From assembly GCF_000378345.1 (NCBI RefSeq), contig NZ_KB899544.1, forward strand, positions 620,001 through 684,000: a stretch of 64,000 nucleotides of DNA, read 5' to 3'. The notes under the pieces are model-generated. The model did not search any database. It was not told where the DNA came from and was given only the letters and a program-made list of their open reading frames with translations. Shown piece after piece: positions 28,013-37,767 of the stretch (the first letter of the stretch is position 1; every line of letters begins with the position of its first letter). Origin of the DNA: Hirschia maritima DSM 19733 (GTDB lineage Bacteria; Pseudomonadota; Alphaproteobacteria; Caulobacterales; Hyphomonadaceae). The position numbers and the translations under genes were made by a program.

Positions 28013-29797
28013 ATGGATCAGATGTTTTGGACTTACTTTTTCGTTGGAACTACGTTTGCGCTTTATATCGGTATTGCCGTATGGGCTAAGGCGGGATCAA
28101 CGGATGACTTTTATGTGGCTGGACACGATGTTCATCCAACAGTGAATGGAATGGCTACAGCTGCTGACTGGATGTCGGCTGCATCATTCCTTTCAATGGC
28201 TGGGCTTATTGCTTTTTTGGGGTATGGCGGTTCAGTTTATTTGATGGGGTGGACAGGCGGTTATGTTCTGCTTGCACTATTACTCGCTCCATTTTTAAGA
28301 GAGTTTGGAAAATTCACGGTGCCCGACTTTGTTGGTGACCGTTACTATTCCACTTTTGCGCGTGTGATCGCTGTTGTGTGTGCACTGTTCGTTTCGTTCA
28401 CATACATTGCTGGTCAGATGAAAGGTGTAGGAGTTGCATTCTCTGGTTTTCTTGGTGTTGATTTCAACGTCGGAATTCTAATCGGAATGTTTATTGTGTT
28501 CGTGTACGCAGTTCTCGGCGGAATGAAGGGCATCACATATACGCAAGTTGCGCAATATTGTGTGCTAATCTTTGCATACACAGTGCCTGCAATTTTCATG
28601 TCTATGATCATTACAGGAAACCCGATTCCACAATTAGGATTTATCGGGAATGCTGCTGGTACGGATGTTTCCATGCTTGAAAAGCTAAATCAAACTGTAA
28701 CTGATCTTGGTTTTTTAGAGTACACACAATCAAATAAATCAATGATTGATATCTTCGCAATCACAGGTGCGTTGATGTTCGGGACAGCTGGTCTGCCTCA
28801 CGTTATCATTCGATTCTTCACAGTATCAAGCGCACAGGCCGCACGTGTATCTGCAGGTTGGGCGCTCGTGTTTATCGCTCTCTTGTACACAACAGCTCCT
28901 GCTGTTGGCGCATTTGCTCGCTTGAACTTTATCGATAGTGTAAACGATGCAACCTATATCGCGGAGACAGGTCCTGATTATTCTACAAAAGCGGCAGAAT
29001 TGACTGCTGCTGGTCAAAAGCCTGTTCCTCAATGGTACAAGGATTGGGAACCTACAGGTCTTCTAAAATTTGAAGACAAGAATGGTGACGGTATTATGCA
29101 ATATCGTGGACCAAATTCACCCGATGGTATTGAAAACGAAGTCAACCCAAACCGTGATATCTTCGTGCTGGCTAACCCACAAATTGCACAGCTTCCAGGC
29201 TGGGTGATCGGGCTTGTTGTTGCAGGTGGACTAGCCGCCGCTTTGTCGACAGCAGCTGGTCTTTTGATGGTTATCTCATCAGCGGTAAGTCATGATTTGT
29301 GTAGACGTACATTCTTCCCTGACATGGATGATAAAACAGAACTTAGAGTAGCTCGATTTGCTGCTGCAGGAGCTGTTTGTGCTGCCGGTCTTTTAGGGAT
29401 TTATGCAAGCCAATTAGGGTTTGTTGCGCAGGTTGTGGCGTTTGCTTTTGGTCTTGCTGCTGCGTCTCTATTCCCGATTATCTTCCTCGGTATCTTCTGG
29501 AAACGGATGAATAAGGAGGGGGCCATTGTGTCCATGTTAGTTGGTTTGATTTCTACATTTGGATACATCTACTTCTTCAAATTTGGTGGTGGTTCACCTG
29601 AGCAATACTTGTTCGGTGTTTCTCCTGAAGGAATTGGATTTGTCTTTATGTTCCTAAGCATAATTGTCGGCGTGGTTGTATCACTGATGACTGCACCTCC
29701 TCCGCAGGACATTCAAGATCTTGTTGAGGACATTCGTGTGCCTGGTACTCGTCAGTCACATGGTGTTGCTGATGCTGGAATGGCACCGGCTGAATAA
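28013..29797 (+). CDS. Sodium:solute symporter large subunit, acetate/carboxylate type
   Basis: This 594-residue SLC5/SSS transporter has ~13 membrane segments. The N-terminal DFYVAGHDVHPTVNGMATAADWMSAASFL is split across TM1-2, and GTAGLPHVIIRFFTV is the signature of the ActP-related VC_2705 subfamily. A periplasmic or cytoplasmic insert at ~310-390 contains DKNGDGIMQYRG. It is likely to import acetate or another short carboxylate with Na+, together with the DUF4212 subunit. The neighbouring CrbS-like kinase supports acetate, but substrate is inference. Confidence 0.9.
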   Translation: MDQMFWTYFFVGTTFALYIGIAVWAKAGSTDDFYVAGHDVHPTVNGMATAADWMSAASFLSMAGLIAFLGYGGSVYLMGWTGGYVLLALLLAPFLREFGKFTVPDFVGDRYYSTFARVIAVVCALFVSFTYIAGQMKGVGVAFSGFLGVDFNVGILIGMFIVFVYAVLGGMKGITYTQVAQYCVLIFAYTVPAIFMSMIITGNPIPQLGFIGNAAGTDVSMLEKLNQTVTDLGFLEYTQSNKSMIDIFAITGALMFGTAGLPHVIIRFFTVSSAQAARVSAGWALVFIALLYTTAPAVGAFARLNFIDSVNDATYIAETGPDYSTKAAELTAAGQKPVPQWYKDWEPTGLLKFEDKNGDGIMQYRGPNSPDGIENEVNPNRDIFVLANPQIAQLPGWVIGLVVAGGLAAALSTAAGLLMVISSAVSHDLCRRTFFPDMDDKTELRVARFAAAGAVCAAGLLGIYASQLGFVAQVVAFAFGLAAASLFPIIFLGIFWKRMNKEGAIVSMLVGLISTFGYIYFFKFGGGSPEQYLFGVSPEGIGFVFMFLSIIVGVVVSLMTAPPPQDIQDLVEDIRVPGTRQSHGVADAGMAPAE

Positions 29798-29819
29798 TAA
29801 CCAACTCTCACCTAACTTT

Positions 29820-29849
29820 AGCGATGCAGGAGACTGCATCGCTTTTTTT
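29820..29849 (+). terminator. Rho-independent terminator after the symporter operon
   Basis: AGCGATGCAG (29820-29829) and CTGCATCGCT (29834-29843) form a perfect ten-pair stem with a GAGA loop, followed by seven T. It separates the symporter genes from the kinase gene, whose expression therefore probably needs its own promoter. Confidence 0.92.
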
Positions 29850-29919
29850 CTTTTTAGCCGACAATAACTTGCCCGAGAGACCGTTTTAATACCAAACTGA
29901 TTTATGGAGGAAATTAGAC

Positions 29920-32900
29920 ATGCCAGTATGGTCAGTATTGATTGTATTAACTTGTTATATTGCAGCTCTGTTTGCGGTTGCTTGGCGTGTCGATAAAAGT
30001 CCCAAAAACATAAATTCCTCTATAGTCTACGCACTAGCACTTGCTGTGTATTGTACTAGCTGGACTTATTTCGGTGCGGTTGGAACAGCGGTTGAAGCGG
30101 GCATTGAATATCTTGCAATTTATCTGGGACCAGCGATTATATTTCTGATTTACCCATCTGTTGTCAGAAATATTGCAGATATTTCCAAGAAAGAGAGCAT
30201 ATCCTCTCTGTCGGGATTTCTTTCATCTAGATATGGTAAAAGTCAAAGTCTTGGAGTGCTAGCAACAACGACTGCAGCTGTTGGCGTGCTTCCATATATT
30301 TCACTTCAACTTAAATCGATAGGAATGAGCTTTAGCTATCTGACAAGTGGGGATATTGAGGCTCATAGTATATCGCTAGATACTACGGTGTTTTTCGCCG
30401 CAGTGGTGTTAGCGATATTCACTATTTTGTTCGGTGCTCGAAATTCCGATGCGACACAACATAATCGAGGTTTAATGTGCGTTCTGGCACTGGAAGCAGT
30501 TGTGAAACTGGGGGCTTTGATACTTGTAGCCGGACTTTCCATTTGGATTTTGTCTCGCAATTCTGTCGATGTTTCAAGAGAAGTGAGCCACTTTACCAAC
30601 ATCCCCACAACAGAACGGTTTGTGACTTTGACCTTGTTGTCGATGGCCGCAATGATATGTCTGCCAAGACAATTCCATGTCGCAATTGTGGAACGATTGA
30701 GCGTTAAAGACTCTAAGAGTGCAGAACGTATTTTTCCGGTTTATTTGCTTTTAACTAGTTTGGTTGTGGTGCCAATTACTTGGGCCGGTTTGAGTGTGTT
30801 GCCCGGTTCAATTGCTCCAGACCTTTTTGTGCTGTCTTTATCCCAGGATAAGGGAAATTCGCTTCTAGCTTTAATCGTGTTTTTGGGTGGTTTCTCTGCT
30901 GCAAGTGGAATGGTGATTGTGTCGTGTATGGCGCTTTCCACGATGATAACCAATGATTTGATCGTGCCGTTTCTTTTAAAATATGGGCAACGCAATCAAT
31001 TTGAGGGCGCGCATGGCGTAAGATTGGTGCTTATTCGTAGATTTGTCATAGTCGGCATTCTTTCGCTCACATACCTATATTACTTAATCGCCAGCTCGAG
31101 TCAGGCGCTTGCGCAATCTGGATTGATATCATTTGCAGCGGTTATTCAGTTTGCGCCGGGGCTGTTGTTTGCAATCTATTGGAAGGGCGCACATCGAAAC
31201 GGTGTTATCGCTGGTCTAGCAGTTGGAGCAATAATATGGGTGTATACTCTCTTGCTGCCTTCAATGCTGGATGCAGACATCATGGCTCGGCATTTACCAA
31301 CTATTTTTGATCCAAATGCTCTCTTTGGTATTAAAGTTTCAGACCCGCTGACGCATGGTGTGTTTTGGAGTTTAGCTTCCAACATTTTCGTTACAATCTT
31401 AGTATCTCGGCAAAGTCAAACTAGGCTGAGGGACACAATTCAGGCAAATGCTTTTTCGGTTGAAAACATATCGAAACCAGTAACTCAAAAACCGATAGAT
31501 TATGAATTTCTCGGTGAAGTAAAAGTTGCGGGGCTGAAGACGCTTACTGCTCGCTTTCTTACAGAGGAAGCTGTTGAAAATGCTTTTGCAGATATGCGTA
31601 ACCGGGATGGCGAAGCGCTAACATCCAACATGCTTGCTGATGGGCAAGTTATTCAGGAAACTGAGCGATTATTATCTCGGTCGGTGGGAGCTGCGTCCGC
31701 AAGAGTATTAATTTCATCTGCTATTAAGGGGTCGGAAGTTGCGTTTAGCGATTTGCTTTCCATCTTGGACCAAGAATCATTAGCGCAGAAATTTGATCGA
31801 CATTTACTACAGGCCACACTGGAAAGTATTCCCCAAGGTATTAGCGTTGTGGATGGCCAGCAAAGATTGGTCGCGTGGAATAGTGCTTACAAAGATTTTT
31901 TTGGATACCCTGATGAATTACTTGAAGTTGGGCGTCCCATTGAAGATCTCATCCATCACAATATTTCGACAGGATGGATAATGGGCGATCCAAGAGAGAT
32001 TGCTGAAAGAAGAATTCATCACATGAGGGTGGGGCGATACCATGCTTATGAATGTACGACACCTGACGGTAGGTGGTATAGAATTACGGGTAATCCGATG
32101 CCTGGAGGAGGCTACGTCACTAGTTTTCACGATATTACTCTGGATAAAGAACGTGAGGGCGAACTGCGTGAAGCCAATTTAACACTGGAAAGCCGTGTCT
32201 CGGAGCGAACACAGGAACTGCAACAACTGACTGAAGCACTTGAACGAGCACGTCAGGATGCTGAAGCAGCAAACGCTTCGAAAACGCGTTTTCTTGCTGC
32301 AGCTAGCCATGATTTGCTACAACCATTGAATGCTGCACGATTATTCTTAGGTGCTATTAAACCATCATCACAAAACGAGAACCATGTAGAGGAAATCGTT
32401 CAGAAAGCTGATCGTTCTATTCAATCGGCGGATCAATTGCTCAAAGGCCTCTTGGACATTTCAAGGCTTGATCATGAAAGTGTTGAAGCGAAACCGGAGA
32501 GATTTCCAATAGGTATAATGTTGGAAGATTTGGCTGAAGAAGCTGAACCCATGGCGCAAATGGCTGATTTGAGTGTGAGGGTAGCTCCTACATCCGCGTG
32601 GGTTGAAGCAGATCCGAACTTCTTGCAGAGTATTCTGAGAAATTTCATTTCAAACGCGCGGCGATATACTCAAAAAGGCGGCATATTGATTGGTTGTAGG
32701 CCCGTAGGTCTCAATCATATTAAGGTTGAAGTTTGGGATACAGGTCCAGGTATTTCTAAAGAAAACCAAGCGACTCTTTTTGAGGAGTTTTCTAGGTTTC
32801 AAGATACTGACAATTTAGGTTTAAGGGGAGCAGGGTTAGGCCTTTCTATTGTGCAGAGGTTGGCTCACCTCATGAAAGCGAAACTTGAAGTGAAGTCCAT

Positions 32901-33378
32901 TGAAGGCAAGGGGTCTGTGTTCTCCATTACTATTCCTCGCGTTGAAGGGCAAAGCTTGGCTTTTGCAAAACCAGCAACAACGAAAAGCATCACTCCCTCT
33001 GAAATTCCAGAATTGCGTATTCTCACGCTAGATGATGAAGTCACCATTCTTGATGCCATGCAAAGCTTGTTGACTGCTTGGGGGATGGAAGTGTTCACGG
33101 CACACACTATTCCTGAAGCACATCAAATACTAACCAAAAATAGTATTGATGTAGTGTTTGCTGATTACCAGTTAGGTGCCGACGTGGATGGGATTGGGTT
33201 CCTTAAAAGTATAGAAAAGGCTCATGCCTACTCACCGAAATTGGCGTTGCTAACCGCCAAATCAGAAAAAGAAATCTTCGGTTCACAAGAGAAGGCGGAC
33301 ATCACTGTGCTTTCCAAACCCGTTGATCCAGAAGCAATTAAAACATTTTTGCTGAGCATCGCAGACAGTGTCGATTAG
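29920..33378 (+). CDS. CrbS-like hybrid histidine kinase with SLC5 transporter domain
   Basis: The 1152-residue protein has an N-terminal sodium:solute symporter domain (~1-500, starting with YCTSWTYFGAVG), then a STAC-like linker (~515-620), a PAS domain (~625-745, GISVVDGQQRLVAWN), a coiled coil, HisKA with H797 (AASHDLLQPLNAARLF), HATPase_c (~895-1005) and a receiver domain with D1082 (VVFADYQLG). This is the layout of CrbS/MxtR/CbrA, kinases that sense through a transporter module and in gammaproteobacteria control acetate use. Its likely output partner is the convergent LuxR-type regulator three bases downstream. GGAGG precedes the start. Confidence 0.92.
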   Translation: MPVWSVLIVLTCYIAALFAVAWRVDKSPKNINSSIVYALALAVYCTSWTYFGAVGTAVEAGIEYLAIYLGPAIIFLIYPSVVRNIADISKKESISSLSGFLSSRYGKSQSLGVLATTTAAVGVLPYISLQLKSIGMSFSYLTSGDIEAHSISLDTTVFFAAVVLAIFTILFGARNSDATQHNRGLMCVLALEAVVKLGALILVAGLSIWILSRNSVDVSREVSHFTNIPTTERFVTLTLLSMAAMICLPRQFHVAIVERLSVKDSKSAERIFPVYLLLTSLVVVPITWAGLSVLPGSIAPDLFVLSLSQDKGNSLLALIVFLGGFSAASGMVIVSCMALSTMITNDLIVPFLLKYGQRNQFEGAHGVRLVLIRRFVIVGILSLTYLYYLIASSSQALAQSGLISFAAVIQFAPGLLFAIYWKGAHRNGVIAGLAVGAIIWVYTLLLPSMLDADIMARHLPTIFDPNALFGIKVSDPLTHGVFWSLASNIFVTILVSRQSQTRLRDTIQANAFSVENISKPVTQKPIDYEFLGEVKVAGLKTLTARFLTEEAVENAFADMRNRDGEALTSNMLADGQVIQETERLLSRSVGAASARVLISSAIKGSEVAFSDLLSILDQESLAQKFDRHLLQATLESIPQGISVVDGQQRLVAWNSAYKDFFGYPDELLEVGRPIEDLIHHNISTGWIMGDPREIAERRIHHMRVGRYHAYECTTPDGRWYRITGNPMPGGGYVTSFHDITLDKEREGELREANLTLESRVSERTQELQQLTEALERARQDAEAANASKTRFLAAASHDLLQPLNAARLFLGAIKPSSQNENHVEEIVQKADRSIQSADQLLKGLLDISRLDHESVEAKPERFPIGIMLEDLAEEAEPMAQMADLSVRVAPTSAWVEADPNFLQSILRNFISNARRYTQKGGILIGCRPVGLNHIKVEVWDTGPGISKENQATLFEEFSRFQDTDNLGLRGAGLGLSIVQRLAHLMKAKLEVKSIEGKGSVFSITIPRVEGQSLAFAKPATTKSITPSEIPELRILTLDDEVTILDAMQSLLTAWGMEVFTAHTIPEAHQILTKNSIDVVFADYQLGADVDGIGFLKSIEKAHAYSPKLALLTAKSEKEIFGSQEKADITVLSKPVDPEAIKTFLLSIADSVD

Positions 33379-33381
33379 TGT

Positions 33382-34014
33382 CTAAATCTCTAGCCCTTGT
33401 TTATAGATCAAAAGGGCTTGTGTTCTGTTGTTTGCGCCGAGTTTTCTGAAAATTGCTGTCATGTGAGCTTTCACGGTTGCAACCGAAATTCCCATTTCAT
33501 ATGCAATTTGTTTGTTCAGCAATCCATCTGCCAGGCTTGAGATTACCTTTTGTTGAGCTGGTGTGAGGGTTGAGATTTTTTCCGCAATTGATGAAGCGTC
33601 AGAATCCACTATGTCCTCATAGGCAGGAAACCATGTTCCACCATCCAGCGCAGTCACCAAGGCAGCAGATAGCTCTTCCAAAGAAAGGCTTTTGGGTAAA
33701 TAACCCTTGGCTCCAAGGTGTTTGGCAGTTCGAAAAGCCTCAGCGTTTTCCGTCGCGGATACAACAAAAACAGGTGTATCTGGAACTTCCATTCTTATCT
33801 GCCGCAATCCGTCAAAGGATTTTAAGTCGGACATATTGAGATCAAGCAGAATCAATCCAAAAGATTGGTCCGCTATGTATTCATTTGCTTGGCTAAGCGA
33901 GGCAGCTTGAGATATGTGCGCGCCTTTAGGGAACGCTAACTGTAGTGCGGTTTCTAGTGCGTCACGGAACAATGGATGATCGTCCACAATGAGCACTTTG
34001 GGCCCATTCGTCAT
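33382..34014 (-). CDS. CrbR-like response regulator, NarL/LuxR family
   Basis: The 210-residue protein has a receiver domain with phospho-acceptor D58 (LILLDLNMSD) and acidic pocket VDD at residues 10-12, then a LuxR-type helix-turn-helix (LTPAQQKVISSLADGL, KQIAYEMGISVATVKAHMTAI). This is the family of CrbR/ErdR, the partners of SLC5-domain kinases. It converges with the kinase gene and is divergent from the porin gene, with GGGAGG before its ATG. Direct control of porin and symporter is inferred from position. Confidence 0.9.
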   Translation of the reverse strand: MTNGPKVLIVDDHPLFRDALETALQLAFPKGAHISQAASLSQANEYIADQSFGLILLDLNMSDLKSFDGLRQIRMEVPDTPVFVVSATENAEAFRTAKHLGAKGYLPKSLSLEELSAALVTALDGGTWFPAYEDIVDSDASSIAEKISTLTPAQQKVISSLADGLLNKQIAYEMGISVATVKAHMTAIFRKLGANNRTQALLIYKQGLEI

Positions 34015-34087
34015 CTGTTTCCTCCCACTGATTTATATTTATTATCTGTAATATTCTGACTGATTTTTTAGAATGATTCAACCTTGA

Positions 34088-34107
34088 TTAGACCTTAGTC
34101 TTAGACC
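34088..34107. promoter_or_regulatory. Possible regulator site upstream of the porin gene
   Basis: The intergenic region between the CrbR-like gene and the porin has two direct TTAGACC repeats (34088-34094 and 34101-34107), 13 bases apart. Between and across them lies GACCTTAGTC (34091-34100), almost identical to the reverse complement of 27651-27660 upstream of the symporter. It is a candidate binding site, unsupported by experiment. Confidence 0.35.
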
Positions 34108-34190
34108 CAATGGCTAATGGCGCGGTTTAAGTAGAGCGTTCAATATCTCCTCACTCCAAAAGAAAAAATTGATATGGAGGGGAGGAATAA

Positions 34191-35513
34191 ATGACTAGGA
34201 AGATAAATCTCAAGCGGGCAATCTTAACAACGACTGCTGCAATTGCGTTGACGTATGCACCTGGAGCATTGGCTCAAGAGTCACTGGAAGACCGGATTTC
34301 AAACCTTGAACAAATGCTGTCTGAGTTGAAGGCAGAACTAAACACACAGAATAATGCAGTCGCAGATGACATAGACCGTATAGAAAAATCACTGAACAAC
34401 GCACCCAAAGCTGAAAGTGCGCCAAGCATTGATGGTTTTACTGTGGGAGATACGACCTTCAAAATAGGTGGTTTCATTGATGCAGACTTCCACGCGACAA
34501 ATTTCTCAGAAGGTGAAGTCGCTAGCAATTCAATTGTCCGAGATTTCCATATTCCTGGTGCCACGCCAATTGGTGGAAGTGAATCGACTGTCACAGACTT
34601 TTCTGCGCAAGCATCTCGTATCAGTTTCACAGGGCAGAGAGAGGTTGGAGACAAAAAGGTAACTGGATATCTAGAATTGGATTTCCTTGGCTCAGCTCAA
34701 GGTAATGAGTTGGTATCCAACTCATATTCTCCACGTCTTCGCCGTGCATATATTGATTATGGGAATTGGCGTGTGGGTCAGGAATGGACAACTTTCCAGA
34801 ATTTGTCCGCTATTCCTGAAAGCGCGAGCTTTTTGACCCTGTCAGATGGAATGATATTCGGTCGTCAGGCGATGGTTAGATATACTAGCGGAAACTGGCA
34901 ATTTGCTGTTGAAAATCCCAATACAACGACTTTGAATGTCGGCAGTCAGGATGATAATGTCTTGCCGGATGTAATCGCTCGTTACAATGCAAAAGGCGAT
35001 TATGGAAATATTTCCATTGCTGCAATTCTTCGCCAACTGGCTGTGGAGCAAGGAACGGTTGAAGAAGAAGTGTTTGGTTGGGGATTGAGCGTTGCTGGTA
35101 GGCTAAAAGTCGGTGAAAAAGATGACATCCGCTTCAACCTCTCAGGTGGAGAAGGATTGGGACGTTACATTGGATTGGCGGCAAGCCGCGCAGCTGCAAT
35201 TGACCCAGTAGATGGCGACATTGATGCAATTACATCCTATGGCGGTTTGGTAGCTTGGAGACATCCATTTGGAGAGACTGCAAGGTTTAACGTCGGATAC
35301 TCGGGGCTATTTGTTGATAATCCTGATTATCTGGGAGCCAATGTCACAGAAAGCGTCCAGTCGGCCTATGCTGCAATTTTGTGGGATCCAATCCCGAAGG
35401 TGACACTAGGAACAGAAATTCTTCATGGAATTAGAGCACTAGAAGGAGATGGTGTTATTGATGATGAAGGGGATATGACCCGAATTACTTTTTCAACCAA
35501 GTATGCTTTTTAA
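34191..35513 (+). CDS. DcaP-like trimeric porin
   Basis: The 440-residue product has a signal peptide (cleavage after ALAQ, ~29), an N-terminal coiled coil with LEDRISNLEQMLSELKAEL (~31-50), and a beta-barrel of repeated amphipathic strands ending in aromatic Phe (TKYAF), as outer-membrane proteins do. Segments KIGGFIDADFHAT and RRAYIDYGNWRVGQEWTTF match DcaP-type porins for dicarboxylates and related acids. A strong GGAGGGGAGG site precedes the ATG. The divergent regulator and the symporter locus upstream suggest it supplies the same carboxylate substrate to the periplasm. Confidence 0.88.
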   Translation: MTRKINLKRAILTTTAAIALTYAPGALAQESLEDRISNLEQMLSELKAELNTQNNAVADDIDRIEKSLNNAPKAESAPSIDGFTVGDTTFKIGGFIDADFHATNFSEGEVASNSIVRDFHIPGATPIGGSESTVTDFSAQASRISFTGQREVGDKKVTGYLELDFLGSAQGNELVSNSYSPRLRRAYIDYGNWRVGQEWTTFQNLSAIPESASFLTLSDGMIFGRQAMVRYTSGNWQFAVENPNTTTLNVGSQDDNVLPDVIARYNAKGDYGNISIAAILRQLAVEQGTVEEEVFGWGLSVAGRLKVGEKDDIRFNLSGGEGLGRYIGLAASRAAAIDPVDGDIDAITSYGGLVAWRHPFGETARFNVGYSGLFVDNPDYLGANVTESVQSAYAAILWDPIPKVTLGTEILHGIRALEGDGVIDDEGDMTRITFSTKYAF

Positions 35514-35545
35514 GCCATAACGCTTGAAGTTTATTTAGACGTCTT

Positions 35546-35578
35546 AAAACCTTCGGGCAGATTGTCCGAAGGTTTTTT
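35546..35578. terminator. Bidirectional terminator between porin and TonB receptor genes
   Basis: AAACCTTCGG (35547-35556) pairs with CCGAAGGTTT (35566-35575), with T runs on both sides. It serves the porin on the plus strand and the convergent TonB-dependent receptor on the minus strand. Confidence 0.85.
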
Positions 35579-35586
35579 CAATTAAA

Positions 35587-37707
35587 TCAATAGGTACTCG
35601 TAAGAGAGATTATAGCATTGAAACCAACTTCATTAGTTCCGGAGCCATGTACTCTGTAAGCTTGGTTGGTGATGTTTTCTAATGTGAAGTTCAGTTTGTG
35701 TTTCTCACTCAAATCATAAGAAATAAAAGCATCCCACAATGCATAGGAAGGTGTACCTCCCGCTGGGATGCGTTGTGTGTCGCTCTTGTCGCCAGAAGAT
35801 AGGCGATTTGCGTGACCGACTATCCTGATGTCGCTGCCTATCTCAAGGGGTAAAGTTGTCGACCTCCAATCAAGACCTATTCTAACAAACGGTGGCATCA
35901 TACGACTAAAAGGTTCGAACGTATCCGGTTGAGTTGGCAAACTAAGTTCGGCTTCCAGCCAAGAAGCACTTAAGTGAGCTCTTGTGGATGGAGTGATTGA
36001 TCTAGAATAACTAACGTCGATACCTTGAACATATCCTTCAGCTAAATTCTGTTTCGAGACTTCATCTAGCCCCTCAACAATTTTTCCCGTTGGAGCTGTC
36101 TGAATATAATCTTTGATGTCTGTGTAGTACCAAGTAACGCCAGCTTGTTGAGATTGGTTAGAAAGTTTCCAGCCCCATTCTAAGGTAACAAATTGCTCTG
36201 GATCCAGATCGGGGGAGGCGACTTCAAACTCAGTACTTCTGGAGCGCCCAAATCGCGTTAAGTCCGCAATATTTGGTGCTCTAAAGCTCTCCGACAAGCT
36301 GGCCCATATGAATTGGTCTCTTTGAGGCGTCAAAGCATAGCTAGATCGAATACCAAAAGACAAATCATCCCAATTTTGATTTAGATTTGTTGGAAGGCCG
36401 GAATTGGGATCCTCAAACTGGTCTACATCCGCAGATAGGGAACTGAAGCGACCACTAAGGATCAATGAAAGTCTTTCAGTCAGATCTGATTCAAATTGAG
36501 CAAAAGCTCCAAATTGATTGTAAACTGCGTTGTCGCCAACGGGACCTTGAATGCGTTGAGTAGTGAGTTCCGAATTTGCAGGAGTGTCGAACCGCCAACT
36601 ATCAATGTTATCGATGTATTGACTGATGCCAATTGAAAATTGTCCAAAATTTACAGATTTGTAGAACTTAAGATCTGTTCCCAGAGTATTAGATGTGAAG
36701 CCTTGATCAATATGTAAACCATCACTCTGTACACGCAGTTCTGTATCTTTTCTGGGCTGATATGACAGTGTTAAGGACGCAGCATCGAAAAATGAAAGAG
36801 ACTGTTCATTAGATAAACGAATGTAGGACAGTGACCTTTTCTGATCTTTCAGCCTAACTATATCGGTACCAGATTGGGTGCTTTCAAATGGAATGTTGGA
36901 GAGGGTGGAATGAGTTCGCCAAACATCATCTTGAGAAAAAGATTGGTGTAGCCCCGTTAAGCTCCATCCACTGTGTAACAGATAATCAAATCGCACATCT
37001 ACACTTATCTCGTCATAGCCAGTATTGGGAAGAATACCTAAATCGGCGGCTCTTACATTTCCATATGATTTACTGGTAATTCCAGCATTCATTCCCCAAG
37101 TGTTTTTGTATCCAAAATTAGAAGAAATTCGGTAAGACTTGCTGTCTTCTCCCGTTCCAAAGCGTACTGATGTCGATGGTGAAAAATAGTAATCATCGGC
37201 CTCTCGAATAGCCGACTTTGTTTGTAAATTGATGGCTCCACCAACTGCTTCAGAGCCATAAAAAACGGACGCCGGTCCACGCAACAATTCAATGTTTTCT
37301 ATAGAATGTACATCAATGTGTGCGAAGTATTCGTTTGCACCATCGCGATAGGTGGAATTGTTGTAACGAATACCGTCAATCAGCGCTAATGTGCGGTTTC
37401 CAGTAAAACCTCTTATAAATGGAGAACCATGTCCATTGGCCGTTTTCTGAATTTGTACACCTGGTAGCACACGCAAAGCTTCGGGAATTGTGCGAGCTTG
37501 TTTTTGATGTAATTCGCTTCGTGTCAAAGTTTCCAATTCGAAAGGAAGTTGGACAATAGCTTTCTCAGAGGAAGCCGTAACAATGATTGTGTCCAAAGCT
37601 GGGTTTGGTTTTGTTTCCGCGTGACTTTTCATTGGCCAGCTAAAAGAACAACTTGCACCCAATAGGCTGATCAACAAGGTTTGAGAACGTTTGTCTGGTG
37701 AAGGCAT
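35587..37707 (-). CDS. TonB-dependent outer-membrane receptor
   Basis: The 706-residue product has a signal peptide (~1-30), a TonB box-like DTIIVTA (~39-45), a plug domain (IPEALRVLPGVQIQ, GFTGNRTLALIDGIRYNN, GPASVFYGSEAVGGAINL), and a ~22-strand barrel ending in a C-terminal aromatic-rich strand. Layout resembles iron-siderophore or haem receptors. The divergent PepSY-type membrane gene supports metal or siderophore uptake. No haem-receptor FRAP/NPNL box was recognised, so ligand is open. Confidence 0.92.
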   Translation of the reverse strand: MPSPDKRSQTLLISLLGASCSFSWPMKSHAETKPNPALDTIIVTASSEKAIVQLPFELETLTRSELHQKQARTIPEALRVLPGVQIQKTANGHGSPFIRGFTGNRTLALIDGIRYNNSTYRDGANEYFAHIDVHSIENIELLRGPASVFYGSEAVGGAINLQTKSAIREADDYYFSPSTSVRFGTGEDSKSYRISSNFGYKNTWGMNAGITSKSYGNVRAADLGILPNTGYDEISVDVRFDYLLHSGWSLTGLHQSFSQDDVWRTHSTLSNIPFESTQSGTDIVRLKDQKRSLSYIRLSNEQSLSFFDAASLTLSYQPRKDTELRVQSDGLHIDQGFTSNTLGTDLKFYKSVNFGQFSIGISQYIDNIDSWRFDTPANSELTTQRIQGPVGDNAVYNQFGAFAQFESDLTERLSLILSGRFSSLSADVDQFEDPNSGLPTNLNQNWDDLSFGIRSSYALTPQRDQFIWASLSESFRAPNIADLTRFGRSRSTEFEVASPDLDPEQFVTLEWGWKLSNQSQQAGVTWYYTDIKDYIQTAPTGKIVEGLDEVSKQNLAEGYVQGIDVSYSRSITPSTRAHLSASWLEAELSLPTQPDTFEPFSRMMPPFVRIGLDWRSTTLPLEIGSDIRIVGHANRLSSGDKSDTQRIPAGGTPSYALWDAFISYDLSEKHKLNFTLENITNQAYRVHGSGTNEVGFNAIISLTSTY

Positions 37708-37752
37708 GTCTAAGATAGCTAAAAGCGTTTTGTTTCAAAAAATGATAGAAAG

Positions 37753-37767
37753 GAAACACGTTGTTTC
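37753..37767. promoter_or_regulatory. Inverted repeat between divergent TonB receptor and PepSY genes
   Basis: GAAAC (37753-37757) and GTTTC (37763-37767) are separated by five bases (ACGTT). The site lies about 45 bases upstream of the receptor ATG and could serve both divergent promoters. It does not clearly match the Fur consensus. Confidence 0.35.
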
